Of a stretch of DNA of 64,000 nt, positions 24,093-34,100 are shown in pieces. Source of the DNA: UBA1240 sp045599185 (GTDB taxonomy: Bacteria; Spirochaetota; Spirochaetia; Treponematales; Treponemataceae). The stretch covers positions 21,479 to 85,478 of the forward strand of contig JAZRVO010000028.1 of NCBI GenBank assembly GCA_045599185.1. Reading direction: 5' to 3'. Below the pieces are notes generated by a model. The model had not been told where the DNA came from and ran no database searches. It saw only the letters and a program-made list of their open reading frames with translations. A program made the position numbers and the translations under genes. Within the stretch, counting starts at the first letter, position 1. Every line of letters starts with the position of its first letter.

Positions 24093-24584
24093 TTACATCA
24101 TCCTGTCCAGCACAACGGATTCAGGCATTGCATTAACCAGCCTGCCCTTTTTTGAATAGACAGTATTACGGGCCTGTGGCACGGCGTTGTTGAAAACACC
24201 CTGTAAAAAGTCCTTGGTTACCCTGATATAGTCAGAAAGTGCATCATTTTCGATTTTTGAAACGGCAAGTTTCTGCCGCATTAAACGGAAATTTTCCAAA
24301 ACTGTCTGGCGCAAATCAAGCGAAAACAGGTGGGCAATCTGGTAAACGTCCAGTGTTTCATTGCCGGTAAAATTGCAGACAAGCTGAGAACGGTAAGCCT
24401 CAAGCTGCGTAAACTGTTCGGACAAACCCTGTATGCGCTGAATTGAAACGTCAAGGCGTTCCCAGTCGCGGTTTGTAACAGTTTCGCGAATAAGTCTCTG
24501 CTCCGTCAAAATAGCATTAAGCAAATCGTTCTGCTTTACTAAAATATCGTTAATTTCCATAGCAACAGAATCAGTTTTATTCAT
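24093..24584 (-). CDS. flgN: FlgN-family export chaperone for FlgK/FlgL
   Basis: 163 residues, helical, with the FlgN pattern of an N-terminal dimerising coiled coil (DILVKQNDLLNAILTEQRLIRETV) and a C-terminal substrate-binding segment (YIRVTKDFLQGVFNN). Sequence identity in FlgN is low, so position is important: first gene before flgK, as in other spirochaetes. GGGAGAAG precedes the ATG and a sigma-28-like promoter lies about 28-54 bp upstream. Confidence 0.82.
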   Translation of the reverse strand: MNKTDSVAMEINDILVKQNDLLNAILTEQRLIRETVTNRDWERLDVSIQRIQGLSEQFTQLEAYRSQLVCNFTGNETLDVYQIAHLFSLDLRQTVLENFRLMRQKLAVSKIENDALSDYIRVTKDFLQGVFNNAVPQARNTVYSKKGRLVNAMPESVVLDRMM

Positions 24585-24611
24585 GCGCTTCTCCCTATAC
24601 TCCTTTACAGA

Positions 24612-24638
24612 GTATCGGAATTCGATTTTAAAACCTTA
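24612..24638 (-). promoter_or_regulatory. Sigma-28 (FliA) promoter of the flgN-flgK-flgL operon
   Basis: On the minus strand TAAG (24635-24638), exactly 15 bp, TCCGATAC (24612-24619), against TAAA-N15-GCCGATAA. Nine of twelve specified bases match. Confidence 0.65.
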
Positions 24639-24856
24639 ATAAAATGTGAAAAATTGTGCGTTTTATTTTTAAATTTCAAAATTAAAAACAGAAACAGTTT
24701 GAATGAAAAAAAGGCTTGGGGGTATTGAACTGCAAGGCGCGGCAAATTATAAGAAAATTGAAATTAAAATGAAAAAAAATGAAAAAAAACGGATTTCAGA
24801 AGTTATGCAAATTGTTTGCTTAATGGAAAATAATTGAAAATTTTAATTTTGAAATC

Positions 24857-24930
24857 TGCGTCTGACAGGAGTCGAACCTGCAACCTACGGATCCGAAGTC
24901 CGTCGCTCTATCCAGTTGCGCTACAAACGC
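24857..24930 (-). tRNA. tRNA-Arg (TCG)
   Basis: 74 nt on the minus strand. Acceptor GCGTTTG/CAGACGC with one T-G pair, anticodon loop CTTCGGA giving TCG (Arg CGA), T arm GGTTCGACTCC, discriminator A, no encoded CCA. Confidence 0.93.
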
Positions 24931-24938
24931 TAAAAATA

Positions 24939-24973
24939 AAGGCACCAATAAGCATAACTTATTAGTGCCTTAA
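24939..24973 (-). terminator. Hairpin between tRNA-His and tRNA-Arg
   Basis: On the minus strand AAGGCACTAATAAG pairs with CTTATTGGTGCCTT (one mismatch) around TTATG, followed by a T-rich tail. Confidence 0.7.
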
Positions 24974-24982
24974 AATAAAAAG

Positions 24983-25055
24983 GGTGCCTGATGGGATTTG
25001 AACCCACGACAACCAGATCCACAATCTGGCGCTCTACCCCTGAACTACAGGCACC
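24983..25055 (-). tRNA. tRNA-His (GTG)
   Basis: Minus strand, 73 nt including an encoded extra 5' G opposite the discriminator C, the mark of tRNA-His. Anticodon loop TTGTGGA gives GTG; T arm GGGTTCAAATCCC. Confidence 0.93.
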
Positions 25056-25232
25056 ATGCACTTGGCATGGTCAAAATAATATATAAATAAACTTTTTATG
25101 TCAAGTGTATTTTTACCTAATTGCAAATTTTAGTTTAAAAATTGCAAAAATTGACATTTGCAAAAACCATCACTAAAATGAAAGCATATTTAATTTTTTT
25201 CAAAGTTTTCCTAAAAATTATGCGAGGAAGAA

Positions 25233-26246
25233 ATGAACGGAAAAACATCAATTTTTACAATAAAAAAACTTTTTACGTTTGCAGCGGTGCTTTTGGCTGT
25301 TGTGGCGCTTGCAGGCTGTACCAGCACAATGACGGTTGACATTACCCGCCCGGCCGCACTGGACATAGAAGATGCAGAAACGGTGGCAATCCTGCCGTTT
25401 GCAACATCGCCGCAGATGCAGCGCATGGAAGCACAGGGAAACAGAAACATTCAGCTTTTTCAGGGCGTAGACATGGCAACAAGCCAGGACGTAAGCAGTA
25501 AGGAAGAACAGCGCATTCTGGAATATTTTACCGATGAACTGGAACGCCAGTTTGCCAAAAACGGAAAACTGCGTGTAATTGACCAGACAACCGTTAGGAA
25601 CACGCTTCGCAAAAACAAGAAAATTGACGCGGACATAATTATTTTTGGCGGCATAAGTTATTTCGGTACAAACATTTATTCGAACCAGTACACCAACAAG
25701 GAAAAAAACGGTTCCGTTAAAAGAACGGTTCTGTATTCGCGCATGGTTAACCTGACAATTGAATATACCATTTACAACCAGAAAACTGAAAAAACGCTGG
25801 ATACCCAGCAGCGCAAATACGACGTAGAATCTGCCGAATATGAACAGACTTACAATCTGCCCGACCCGGTTTTAACCTGCGAAAAAACAATAAGTGACCT
25901 TGCCTACGAAATCGTCCGCGATTTTTCAATTTACCGGGAAATTAAAGACTTGGAGCTTTTGTACCATAAAGACCCGGCAATGAAAACAGCCACAACCAAC
26001 GCCACCAACGGAAAAATTGACCTTGCGCTGGAGCAGTTCAACAAGCTGTACAAAAACCTTAACTATTACGAAGCTGGCTATAACGCGGCAATTATCATGC
26101 AGGCTTTAGGCCAGCTGGACGATGCCTACGAGCTGATGAGCGAAGTTTACAGCCGGTTTAAGGAAAGAACTGCTAAACAGGCACTTGCAGACATTCAGGC
26201 AGAAATTATTTCGCAGAAAAAACTGAAAACGCAAAAAGCTTACTGA
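25233..26246 (+). CDS. Lipoprotein with a CsgG/TolB-N-like domain
   Basis: 337 residues. Signal peptide with lipobox LAGC (Cys29), so it is lipid anchored. After a linker, ETVAILPFATSPQ and the following alternating strands/helices (LEYFTDELERQFAKNGKLRVIDQTTV, ADIIIFGGISYFG) resemble CsgG/TolB-N-type penicillin-binding-activator folds, such as DUF6340-like lipoproteins. The C-terminal part (about 235-330) has TPR-like helical pairs (GKIDLALEQFNKLYKNLNYYEAGYNAAII). Role unknown; it could assist outer-membrane assembly. GAGGAAG precedes the ATG. It is a single gene ending at a bidirectional terminator. Confidence 0.82.
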   Translation: MNGKTSIFTIKKLFTFAAVLLAVVALAGCTSTMTVDITRPAALDIEDAETVAILPFATSPQMQRMEAQGNRNIQLFQGVDMATSQDVSSKEEQRILEYFTDELERQFAKNGKLRVIDQTTVRNTLRKNKKIDADIIIFGGISYFGTNIYSNQYTNKEKNGSVKRTVLYSRMVNLTIEYTIYNQKTEKTLDTQQRKYDVESAEYEQTYNLPDPVLTCEKTISDLAYEIVRDFSIYREIKDLELLYHKDPAMKTATTNATNGKIDLALEQFNKLYKNLNYYEAGYNAAIIMQALGQLDDAYELMSEVYSRFKERTAKQALADIQAEIISQKKLKTQKAY

Positions 26247-26310
26247 AGCCTTTTGCATTCAGCTTCATTCAGACTGAACTTTGATTTAAAAAAAGACTTG
26301 AAACGCAAAT

Positions 26311-26361
26311 AAAAAACACCCCTAAAAATGAACTTTTTGACCAGCTTTAGGGGTGTTTTTT
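26311..26361. terminator. Bidirectional terminator
   Basis: AAAAACACCCCTAAA pairs with TTTAGGGGTGTTTTT with an 18-nt loop, serving the lipoprotein gene and the convergent histidine kinase. Confidence 0.88.
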
Positions 26362-26398
26362 ATTTCATGTTTTACAAAAATTAAATTTCAGGCTGTTT

Positions 26399-27745
26399 TT
26401 AAGCCAGCGGTATTGTAATTACAAATTCCGTGCCTTTTTCAAGCTGGGAATTTGCGCTGATTTGCCAGCCGTGGCTTTCTACAATGGTTTTAACCACAGA
26501 AAGCCCCAAACCGCTGCCCTTTTCGCGCCGGGAATTGCTTCCGCGGTAAAAAATATCAAAAATGTAAGGCAAATCCTTCTGGTCAATGCCAATACCGTTG
26601 TCGCAAATGCTTATTTTTACGGAATTACCATCGGCAAAGGCATTGAACCCAATTGCACCGCCTTTCTGGGTATACCTGATTGCATTGCCGGTAATGTTTT
26701 CAAGGCAGCGCAAAAACAGACGCTGGTCAAACGCAACCTGAATGTTTTCGTCCAGTTCAATGCTGGTCTGCACGTTGCGCCCCATAAGGTTTGCATCAGA
26801 AGTAAAGCGTTCTGCAAATTCCTGCAAAAATGGCAAAATGTTTGCATTCTGAAGATTTTGCCGCCACTCACCCGTGTCCAGCTTTACAAAATCAATCAGT
26901 TCGTTAATCATGTCTTCAAGCTGGGCAATTTTGTTCAGCACAATCTGCAACGATTTTTTCTGCATTTCCGGCTGGTCAACAGTGCCGTCGGCCAAAGCTT
27001 CGGTATAGCCTTTAATAAGAGCAATAGGCGTACGCAAATCGTGGCTTACACCCATAATAAAACGCGAACGCCGCGCCTGATTTTCCTTCAGCTTAAGGCG
27101 CATGCTGTTCAGGTTTTCCGTAAGCGAAGTAATTTCGTTGCTGCCCTTAACCACAATTTCTTCGTCCAGCTTGCCAAGGCTTATCTGTTTTGTGGCCTTG
27201 TCTAAAGCAGTAATTGAATTGGTAATGGAACGGGCAATAAGCCACAAAGTAACCGAACAGAAAACAATGACAATAACAAAAACCAGCAGAATTGTGGTGT
27301 AAAATTGCACCATAAAATTGTTTCGGCGCGGATTGTAGCGGTGCATGCGCGTAATAACGATGTAATTGTCTTCTACTGTTTTTCCGGGCCGGTCAATCTG
27401 GTAATAATACCTGTCATTCGTATCGCGTATAAATTTCATCAGCAGGCCGTCATCAATGCATTCATTCTGCGGCAGCTGTTTTATGGTAGAAAAAATTGAA
27501 ATATTCTGAGGCGACAAAACAGCAACTTCAACGCTGTCCGGCATGCGGCTAAGCCTGCGTGCAATTATTTTCCAGTCGCGTTCATCAATTGAAACAACGG
27601 AAAGTTCACTTATTTCTTCGTAACCGGGCAAAAGCATTCTTTCCGGCTGATTGTTGTAAGCCATTAAACCGGTAACGCAAAGCACAAAAAACGGTATGAA
27701 AATTAAACCGGCAATAAAAATATACATTTGCGTGCGTATTTTCAA
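26399..27745 (-). CDS. Sensor histidine kinase, OmpR-partner type
   Basis: 448 residues. TM1 (about 8-28), a 115-residue periplasmic sensor domain, TM2 (about 147-170), HAMP linker (171-222), HisKA with the phospho-acceptor His235 in GVSHDLRTP, and HATPase_c with N, G1 (DNGIGI) and G2 (GSGLGLSV) boxes. It would autophosphorylate and pass phosphate to the regulator encoded 24 bp upstream on the same strand. The pair diverges from the RND efflux operon at 28649, so control of efflux is the natural hypothesis. The ligand is unknown. Confidence 0.92.
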   Translation of the reverse strand: MKIRTQMYIFIAGLIFIPFFVLCVTGLMAYNNQPERMLLPGYEEISELSVVSIDERDWKIIARRLSRMPDSVEVAVLSPQNISIFSTIKQLPQNECIDDGLLMKFIRDTNDRYYYQIDRPGKTVEDNYIVITRMHRYNPRRNNFMVQFYTTILLVFVIVIVFCSVTLWLIARSITNSITALDKATKQISLGKLDEEIVVKGSNEITSLTENLNSMRLKLKENQARRSRFIMGVSHDLRTPIALIKGYTEALADGTVDQPEMQKKSLQIVLNKIAQLEDMINELIDFVKLDTGEWRQNLQNANILPFLQEFAERFTSDANLMGRNVQTSIELDENIQVAFDQRLFLRCLENITGNAIRYTQKGGAIGFNAFADGNSVKISICDNGIGIDQKDLPYIFDIFYRGSNSRREKGSGLGLSVVKTIVESHGWQISANSQLEKGTEFVITIPLA

Positions 27746-27769
27746 TTTTTCGTTCCTCTATATTTTCAG

Positions 27770-28483
27770 TCAGTCTTCGCCCTGGGTAGAAAAACAATAG
27801 CCAAGGCCAAAAACCGTTTTTATAAAACGTGGTTTTGCAGGGTCTTCTTCAATTTTTTTACGCAAACGCTGAATGTAAACCGCCACTGCCGAAATATCGC
27901 CGTATTCGGTTTTCCACACGTCTGCATAAATGCGTTCAGGGTTAAGCGGCTTGTTTGCATTTGCAACAAGGCAGCACAAAATGTCATATTCCTTTGCAGA
28001 AAGTGGAATGCGCTCCGGCCGGTCGCCGGAAGTTTTTCTTTTTAAAGTAAAGCTGTTGTAATCCAGAATGTAATCGCCAAAGCAGAAACAGTCTTCACTT
28101 GCGGCATTTGCAGGAACTTCCTGCACGCGCCGTATCATTGCCCTTACACGCGCCACCAGCACTTTAGGAGAAAAAGGCTTGGTAACAAACTCGTCAGCAC
28201 CATAGCCCAAACCGGCAATAATGTCTTCATCAGCATCGCGCGCAGAAACAATCATAACCGGACTTGTGTGGTTTTTCCTGAAACGGCTTAAAAATTCAAA
28301 GCCGTCAATGCCGGGCAGATTCAAATCAAGAATAACTAAATCGGGCTCAAAACTGTCAAGTTTTTCCAGTGCAAGTTCAGCAGTTTCGCACTGCAATGTT
28401 TCAATGCCTTCTTTTGTAAGGTACATTGAAATAAGGTCAGACATTTCGCTGACGTCTTCTATTATAAGAACCTTTGCTTTCAT
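27770..28483 (-). CDS. OmpR-family response regulator
   Basis: 237 residues. Receiver domain with acidic pair Glu9/Asp10, phospho-acceptor Asp53 (VILDLNLPG) and Lys102 (VTKPFSP); C-terminal winged helix (about 140-232) ending in the typical VYIQRLRKKIEEDP..RFIKTVFGLGY. It precedes its kinase in one operon and diverges from the efflux genes. A tandem 16-bp direct repeat in the shared intergenic region (28532-28566) is a candidate binding site. Confidence 0.93.
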   Translation of the reverse strand: MKAKVLIIEDVSEMSDLISMYLTKEGIETLQCETAELALEKLDSFEPDLVILDLNLPGIDGFEFLSRFRKNHTSPVMIVSARDADEDIIAGLGYGADEFVTKPFSPKVLVARVRAMIRRVQEVPANAASEDCFCFGDYILDYNSFTLKRKTSGDRPERIPLSAKEYDILCCLVANANKPLNPERIYADVWKTEYGDISAVAVYIQRLRKKIEEDPAKPRFIKTVFGLGYCFSTQGED

Positions 28484-28531
28484 GCTTTAATAATTGCACA
28501 CAAGAAAAAACTTTGAAACATTTATTTTTAA

Positions 28532-28566
28532 AAATAACAAAACATTAGATAAATAACAAAACTTTA
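28532..28566. promoter_or_regulatory. Tandem direct repeat in the regulator/efflux divergent region
   Basis: AAATAACAAAACATTA (28532-28547) and AAATAACAAAACTTTA (28551-28566), 15 of 16 identical, starts 19 bp apart. OmpR-type regulators bind direct repeats, so this is a plausible operator for both the two-component genes and the efflux operon. Confidence 0.5.
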
Positions 28567-28648
28567 AATAGCTTTTCATATTGTATTTATGCACATATAC
28601 AAGGTAAAATAGTAACGTACATTCGCTTAGCAAAGCCATGGAGGGTTT

Positions 28649-30040
28649 ATGATTCGAATGAGAAAAATGGGAAGGGTGTTTCTGGCAGCATTTTTAAATT
28701 GCTGTTTTGCTGTTTACGGCATTTCTGCCCAGCAACTGACACTAACTTTAGACGAAGCAATTCAGACGGCACTACAGAACAATTCAAGCTTAAAATCTCA
28801 GGCGGTAAAATTACAGCAGGCGGAACGTGCCGACAAGTCTGCATGGAACAATTTTCTGCCTTCTATGTCTGCAAGCGGCAGCATAAGCAATACCCACAAC
28901 ATTTACAGTTCAAAGGAATTGAAAGACGAACAGAAATCCAGCTGGAGCTGGAGCGGTTCTGCCGGCGTTTCGCTTAACCTGAACAGTGCAATACCTTTTA
29001 AAATCAAGCAGACTTCTCTTCAGTATACGATTGCAAAAACAGGCTACAGCCAGCTGGAAAGTTCAGTGCGACAGCAGGTTGCAAACAGTTTTTACAACCT
29101 TACAGCAGAACTTAAGAATATTGAAATGCTGAAGGAAAACATGAATCTTGCAAAGGATTTGCTTGATCAGACGCAGATAAATTATAACAACGGTCTGGCT
29201 TCGGAACTGGAACTGCTGAGGGCAAAATATTCGTATCAGTCGATGAAGCCGCAGATTACGCAGGCACAATCGGCATACATTACCGATGCCGAAGCTTTCA
29301 TGCTTCTGCTTGGCCTTCCGCCGGAAACGAAATTTTCACTTAGGGCATCTACAACAATTCAGCAGCTTAACCTGCCTTCTGCCAAGGAACTGGCCGATGC
29401 TTACGTTGAAAACCGCTTTGACGTGATTCAGAAACGGCAGGCACTTACCAGTGCGCAGCTTGGGCTTTCTACAACCCAGCAGAGTGCTTACGCACCAAGC
29501 ATCAGCCTGCGCGAAAATGTTTCTACCGGTGATAAAATCAGCAAGAACGATGACAATAAAAACGATGATAAAAAATTTCCGGACGTAAACGGCAGCTTTT
29601 CTGTTTCTGTAAGCATACCGCTGGATGGCCTTATTCCTAATTCAAATACCAACTTGCAGGTAAAAAATGCGAAGGACGCAATAAAAACTGCACAGATTGA
29701 TTTGGATTCTACCATTGCAAGTGCGCGGCAGGACATTAACAAAAAAGTTGCCGATGTGCGCCGCATTTACGAATCGCTGGAACTGAACAGCCTGAACAAG
29801 CAGATTGCAGACCGGGCTTACCAGCTTTCGGCAGAAGGTTACCGCAACGGTCTTGTTTCGCAGACTGACCTTGCAAGCCAGCGCAAAGACCGGCTTACAG
29901 CCCAGCAAACCCTTATGCAGGCTGAAATTAACTACATTTTAAGCATTGAATCTTTAGCAGCAGCATTAAATATTCCTACCAGCGAATTAACTTCGCGCTA
30001 CAGCGTAAAGACAATTTCGCGGGTAAACAGCCAGCAGTAA
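28649..30040 (+). CDS. TolC-family outer membrane efflux protein
   Basis: 463 residues with a signal peptide (cleavage after GISA, near residue 27) and two OEP repeats rich in Gln, Ser and Asn: LTLDEAIQTALQNNSSLKSQ at the N-terminus, and a repeated helical hairpin pattern (NYNNGLASELELLRAKYSYQ; SAEGYRNGLVSQTDLASQRK). It would form the outer-membrane and periplasmic channel for the RND pump encoded downstream. GGAGGG precedes the ATG. The next gene begins 42 bp later. Confidence 0.92.
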   Translation: MIRMRKMGRVFLAAFLNCCFAVYGISAQQLTLTLDEAIQTALQNNSSLKSQAVKLQQAERADKSAWNNFLPSMSASGSISNTHNIYSSKELKDEQKSSWSWSGSAGVSLNLNSAIPFKIKQTSLQYTIAKTGYSQLESSVRQQVANSFYNLTAELKNIEMLKENMNLAKDLLDQTQINYNNGLASELELLRAKYSYQSMKPQITQAQSAYITDAEAFMLLLGLPPETKFSLRASTTIQQLNLPSAKELADAYVENRFDVIQKRQALTSAQLGLSTTQQSAYAPSISLRENVSTGDKISKNDDNKNDDKKFPDVNGSFSVSVSIPLDGLIPNSNTNLQVKNAKDAIKTAQIDLDSTIASARQDINKKVADVRRIYESLELNSLNKQIADRAYQLSAEGYRNGLVSQTDLASQRKDRLTAQQTLMQAEINYILSIESLAAALNIPTSELTSRYSVKTISRVNSQQ

Positions 30041-30081
30041 GCCTGCGGATGGCTTGAAATTAAAAACAAGTGGAGCTTTGA

Positions 30082-31155
30082 ATGGAAAATACACCAAACG
30101 ACATTGAACTTGAAGACAGCGGAAAAAAGAAAAAAAATAAAAAAGGCATTACCGCAGAAAACTGGGCACAGCTTTTAGTTGTAATTATTATTGTAGTTTT
30201 TATGGCATTAATTTTTATGGATAAAAAAGGTGCAAATAATGACGGCGGTATGCCTGGCGCACCAGGCATGGGAGCCCCAGGCGCAGGTGGAAAGCCGAAC
30301 GGCGGAAAACCGGGTAACGGAATGCCCGGCATGGGCGGCGGCACAAAATCAGATGAAGCAGCCAATACCATTACAGTTTCAGCCAAAACATTAACGCGCG
30401 AAACAATCATCCAAACCGTTCACGTTAACGGCGATGTTTCTTCAAAATCAGAAATTAACGTTTATCCAATAACTTCAGGCAAGGTAACGCGCCTTAGTTT
30501 TGATATTGGTGACAGCGTGGCAGCCAACACAATTATTGGCTATATTGACCCTTCACGGCCGGGTACAGCTTATGCGGCAAGCCCGGTAAAAACACCGGTT
30601 GCCGGAACAATTATTGACCGCAAGGTAAACGTAGGCGATACGGTAAGCGCAAATACGGCCATTGCCACCATTGGTTCACTTACCGATTTGGAAATTGTGG
30701 TGTACGTAAGCGAAAAATATTCAAATTACTTAAAAATCGGCTTACCGGCCTACCTTTCGCTTACAGCCTACCCGGAAGAAAAATTTATAACCAAAATTAC
30801 GGCAATAAGCCCGGTTGTAAGCAAAAATACCAGAACAATTAAAGTAAGCCTTGAACTTGAAAAACCGGACAAGCGCATTAAACCCGGCATGTTTGCCGCC
30901 ATCGATCTGGTAATTCAGCAGCACACAAACTCACTTGTTGTACCAAAAGGTGCATTAAGAACTTATAACGACGGCTACTGCGTTTTTAAAATTGACCAGA
31001 ACAACTGTGCCCAGCGTGCAGTTGTAAAAGTTGGCCTGACAAACGATAAAGATGCAGAAATTACGGAAGGCGTAAACGACGGCGACAGAATCATCACCGC
31101 AGGTTCCGTTACGGAAGGCAGCCCGGTACGCATTGCAGGGCAAAACGCGAACTAA
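30082..31155 (+). CDS. Membrane-fusion protein of an RND efflux pump
   Basis: 357 residues. A short cytoplasmic Lys-rich N-terminus, one TM helix (about 33-50), then an unusual Gly/Pro/Met-rich linker (residues 55-90, collagen-like GAP/GMP/GKP repeats), then HlyD/AcrA domains: lipoyl-like halves around GKVTRLSFDIGDSVAANTII and PVAGTIIDRKVNVGDTVSANT, a beta-barrel (VYVSEKYSNYLKIG) and a membrane-proximal domain (VPKGALRTYNDG). Almost no alpha-hairpin is present between the lipoyl halves, so contact with TolC must differ from AcrA. Second gene of the tolC-mfp-rnd operon. Confidence 0.92.
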   Translation: MENTPNDIELEDSGKKKKNKKGITAENWAQLLVVIIIVVFMALIFMDKKGANNDGGMPGAPGMGAPGAGGKPNGGKPGNGMPGMGGGTKSDEAANTITVSAKTLTRETIIQTVHVNGDVSSKSEINVYPITSGKVTRLSFDIGDSVAANTIIGYIDPSRPGTAYAASPVKTPVAGTIIDRKVNVGDTVSANTAIATIGSLTDLEIVVYVSEKYSNYLKIGLPAYLSLTAYPEEKFITKITAISPVVSKNTRTIKVSLELEKPDKRIKPGMFAAIDLVIQQHTNSLVVPKGALRTYNDGYCVFKIDQNNCAQRAVVKVGLTNDKDAEITEGVNDGDRIITAGSVTEGSPVRIAGQNAN

Positions 31156-31199
31156 GCCTGCATTTTTTTACAGTTAAAAGAAATACAAAAGGAACATAA

Positions 31200-34100
31200 A
31201 TGGACATTTCAGAACTTTCGGTACGCCGGCCGGTACTTATGGTAATGGTCTACGTGCTTATTTGTGTTGTTGCTGCGGTTTTTATACCAAAACTTGGTAT
31301 TGCATTAACGCCCAATGTTGAATTTCCAATGCTTGCAGTTATGACCTCATATTCAAATGTTGGGCCGGAAGAAATTGATACAAACGTTACAAAAGTTATA
31401 ACAAACCAGCTTTCCCGTATTCAGGGCATAAAAAACATTACGTCGACTTCCAGCGCAGGGCGCAGTCAGATTCAGCTGGAATTTGCATATAACAGCGACC
31501 TTGACAAGGCGTCCCGGGATGTAGAATCGGCAGTTTCGCGCATTTCCGGCTGGCTGCCTGACGGCTGCGGTACACCAACCGTTATAAAATTTGACGCCAG
31601 CATGATGCCGATTATGCGCCTTTCGGTTGAAGGCGATTTGCCTATTAACGAACTAAAAACCCTTGCAGAAGACAAGGTCAGCCCGTTTCTGGAACGTCTG
31701 GAAGATGTTGCAAACGTTGACGTTCAGGGTGGTGCTGCAAAAGAAATTCGTGTTGACGTTAGCGTTAACCGCCTTGAAGCCTATGGACTTACGCTTTCTT
31801 CAATTGCGCAGGCTTTGGCAGCACGCAACTACCAGCTTTCCAGCGGCGAAATTACCCAAAACGGCATCGACTACGAAATTATTACCAGCGAATATTACCA
31901 GAACCTTGACGAAATCCGGCAGACAATTATTTCTACTGCGCAGGGTTCAATTATACGCGTTGACGACGTGGCAACAGTTTACGAACAGTATGAAACCAGA
32001 GGGCGTGAAGTTTACATCAACGGCACGCCGGGGCTTTACATCAGCATTTCAAACGAATCTGGTTCAAATGCTTCCATGGTCAGCAAGCGCGTTCACGGCG
32101 TTCTTGATGAAATTAACAAGGCTATGCCTGCCGGCGTAAAGGTAGAAATTGTAAGTGACAACACCACAATGATTGATTCAACCATGAAACAGGTTTACGA
32201 ATCAGTTGAAGAAGGTATTTTTCTTGCAATGCTTGTTATTTTCTTCTTTTTGCGCAACATCAAAAGTACGTTTATCATCGGTCTTTCCATACCGGTTTGT
32301 TTTTTAATTACCCTTATGTCCATGGGTATTATGGGCTTAACCGTAAACCTTATGACCATGTCCGGTTTGATTTTGGGTATGGGTATGGTTGTAGACTCTT
32401 CAATTGTTATTTTGGAAAACATTTACAACCGGCGCATAAGGGGCGAAAAACCGGCAGTTGCCGCAATTTTGGGAAGCAAAAACATGGTAAACGCCATTAT
32501 GGCTTCTACCCTTACAACAATTTGTGTATTTTTGCCAATGCTCATTTACCAGTCTGAACTGGAAATAATCGGTATGATGATGAAGGAACTGATTATTACG
32601 GTTGTAATTTCGCTGGTTTCTTCACTTTTTGTTGCGGTTACCCTTGTTCCGGCACTTTGCGGAAGTATTTTAAAGCTGAATAACCCTAATGAAGAAAAAA
32701 AATACAAAACCAGACTGTTTAAATATCTTTCTACAAAGAAGTTTTTCAATGACATTCGTAAAGCGGTTTCAGCACCAGCCCGCCTGCTTTACAATATTAT
32801 AGAAAAATTCATTATCGGTATGGAAAGGGTTTACGTAAAAACCCTGCGCTTTTGCCTTCGCAACCGCTTTATAATCATTACGATGGTTGTTGTAATGATG
32901 GTTTACTGCGGAATTCTGTTTTCGGGCTTTGGCATGAACTTTTCGCCGCCTTCAAACGCAGACGATCAGGTAAACGTAACCATTACAATGCCGGTTGGTA
33001 CCAACAAGAAATATGTTCTTGAAAAATTGTTTGAATTTCAGGAAATTGTAAAAAAAGAATGCGGCGGCGCATACAGAAGCATTATTCTGAACGCCGGAGG
33101 TTCAAATTCAGGTTCAGTACAGATTAACCTTCTGCCGCTTGACCAGCAGACCATGAACCCGACGCAGGTTAAAGCTGCTTTAACGCCTTACCTTAAAAAC
33201 TGGGCTGATACAACGGTTTCGTTTTCTTCCGGCCGTGGTATGGGCGGCGGCGCAAAGGCAATTGACGTAAAGCTTATAAGCAACGACACAAATGCCAGCC
33301 GTAAAACCGCAGAACAGATTAAGGAACTTTTTGACAATAACCCCAAACTGGTAGACGCCGCCACCGACTTTGAAAACGGCAGTCCGCGCTTTCAGCTTGT
33401 GATAGACACTGAAGCCGCCGCGGCAAGCGGAGTAAGCGTAAGTTCAATTGCAACAGAAATTCGTTCTGCAATTAACGGCAGAACCGCCACCACTTTTTAT
33501 GACAACGGCCAGGAATACGACATTGTTGTTGCCGTACCGCCGGATGAAATTGTAAACACCAGCGACATTGGCAGTCTGTTCATAAATACCGCCAGCGGCA
33601 GAATGGCTTTGGATAATTTTGTCAGTTATAAGGAAACAAACGCGCCCCAGAGAATTCAGCGTGAAAACAGCGACCGCGTAAACCACGTAACCTGCGGCCT
33701 TGCAGAAGGCGTTACCGTTACGGAAGGTCAGGCAATGGTAGAAAAACTTATTGCCGAAAACATCGTTCTGCCTGAATCCGTAGAACTAAGCTACGGCGGT
33801 GATGCCGCAGACATCAGCAGCATGGGTTCAACCTTTATAATTGTTATCGTACTGGCACTGTTTCTTGTTTTTGCCGTTATGGCAGCCCAGTTTGAATCGC
33901 TGATTGACCCGTTCATCGTGTTTATCAGTATTCCGCTTCTTGTTATTGGTGTGGTTGCCGTTTACAAATTTACGGGGCAGACATTCAGCATGTATTCGGT
34001 TGTAGGTATCGTCTGCCTGATTGGTATTGTCGTAAACAACGGTATCGTTCTTGTTGACTATACCAACCAGCTTGTGGGTAAAAAAATCCCGGTTTTTGAC

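Noticed and set aside
26462..27205. 247-codon plus-strand frame over the histidine kinase
   Set aside because: Antisense to clear HisKA/HATPase coding sequence.
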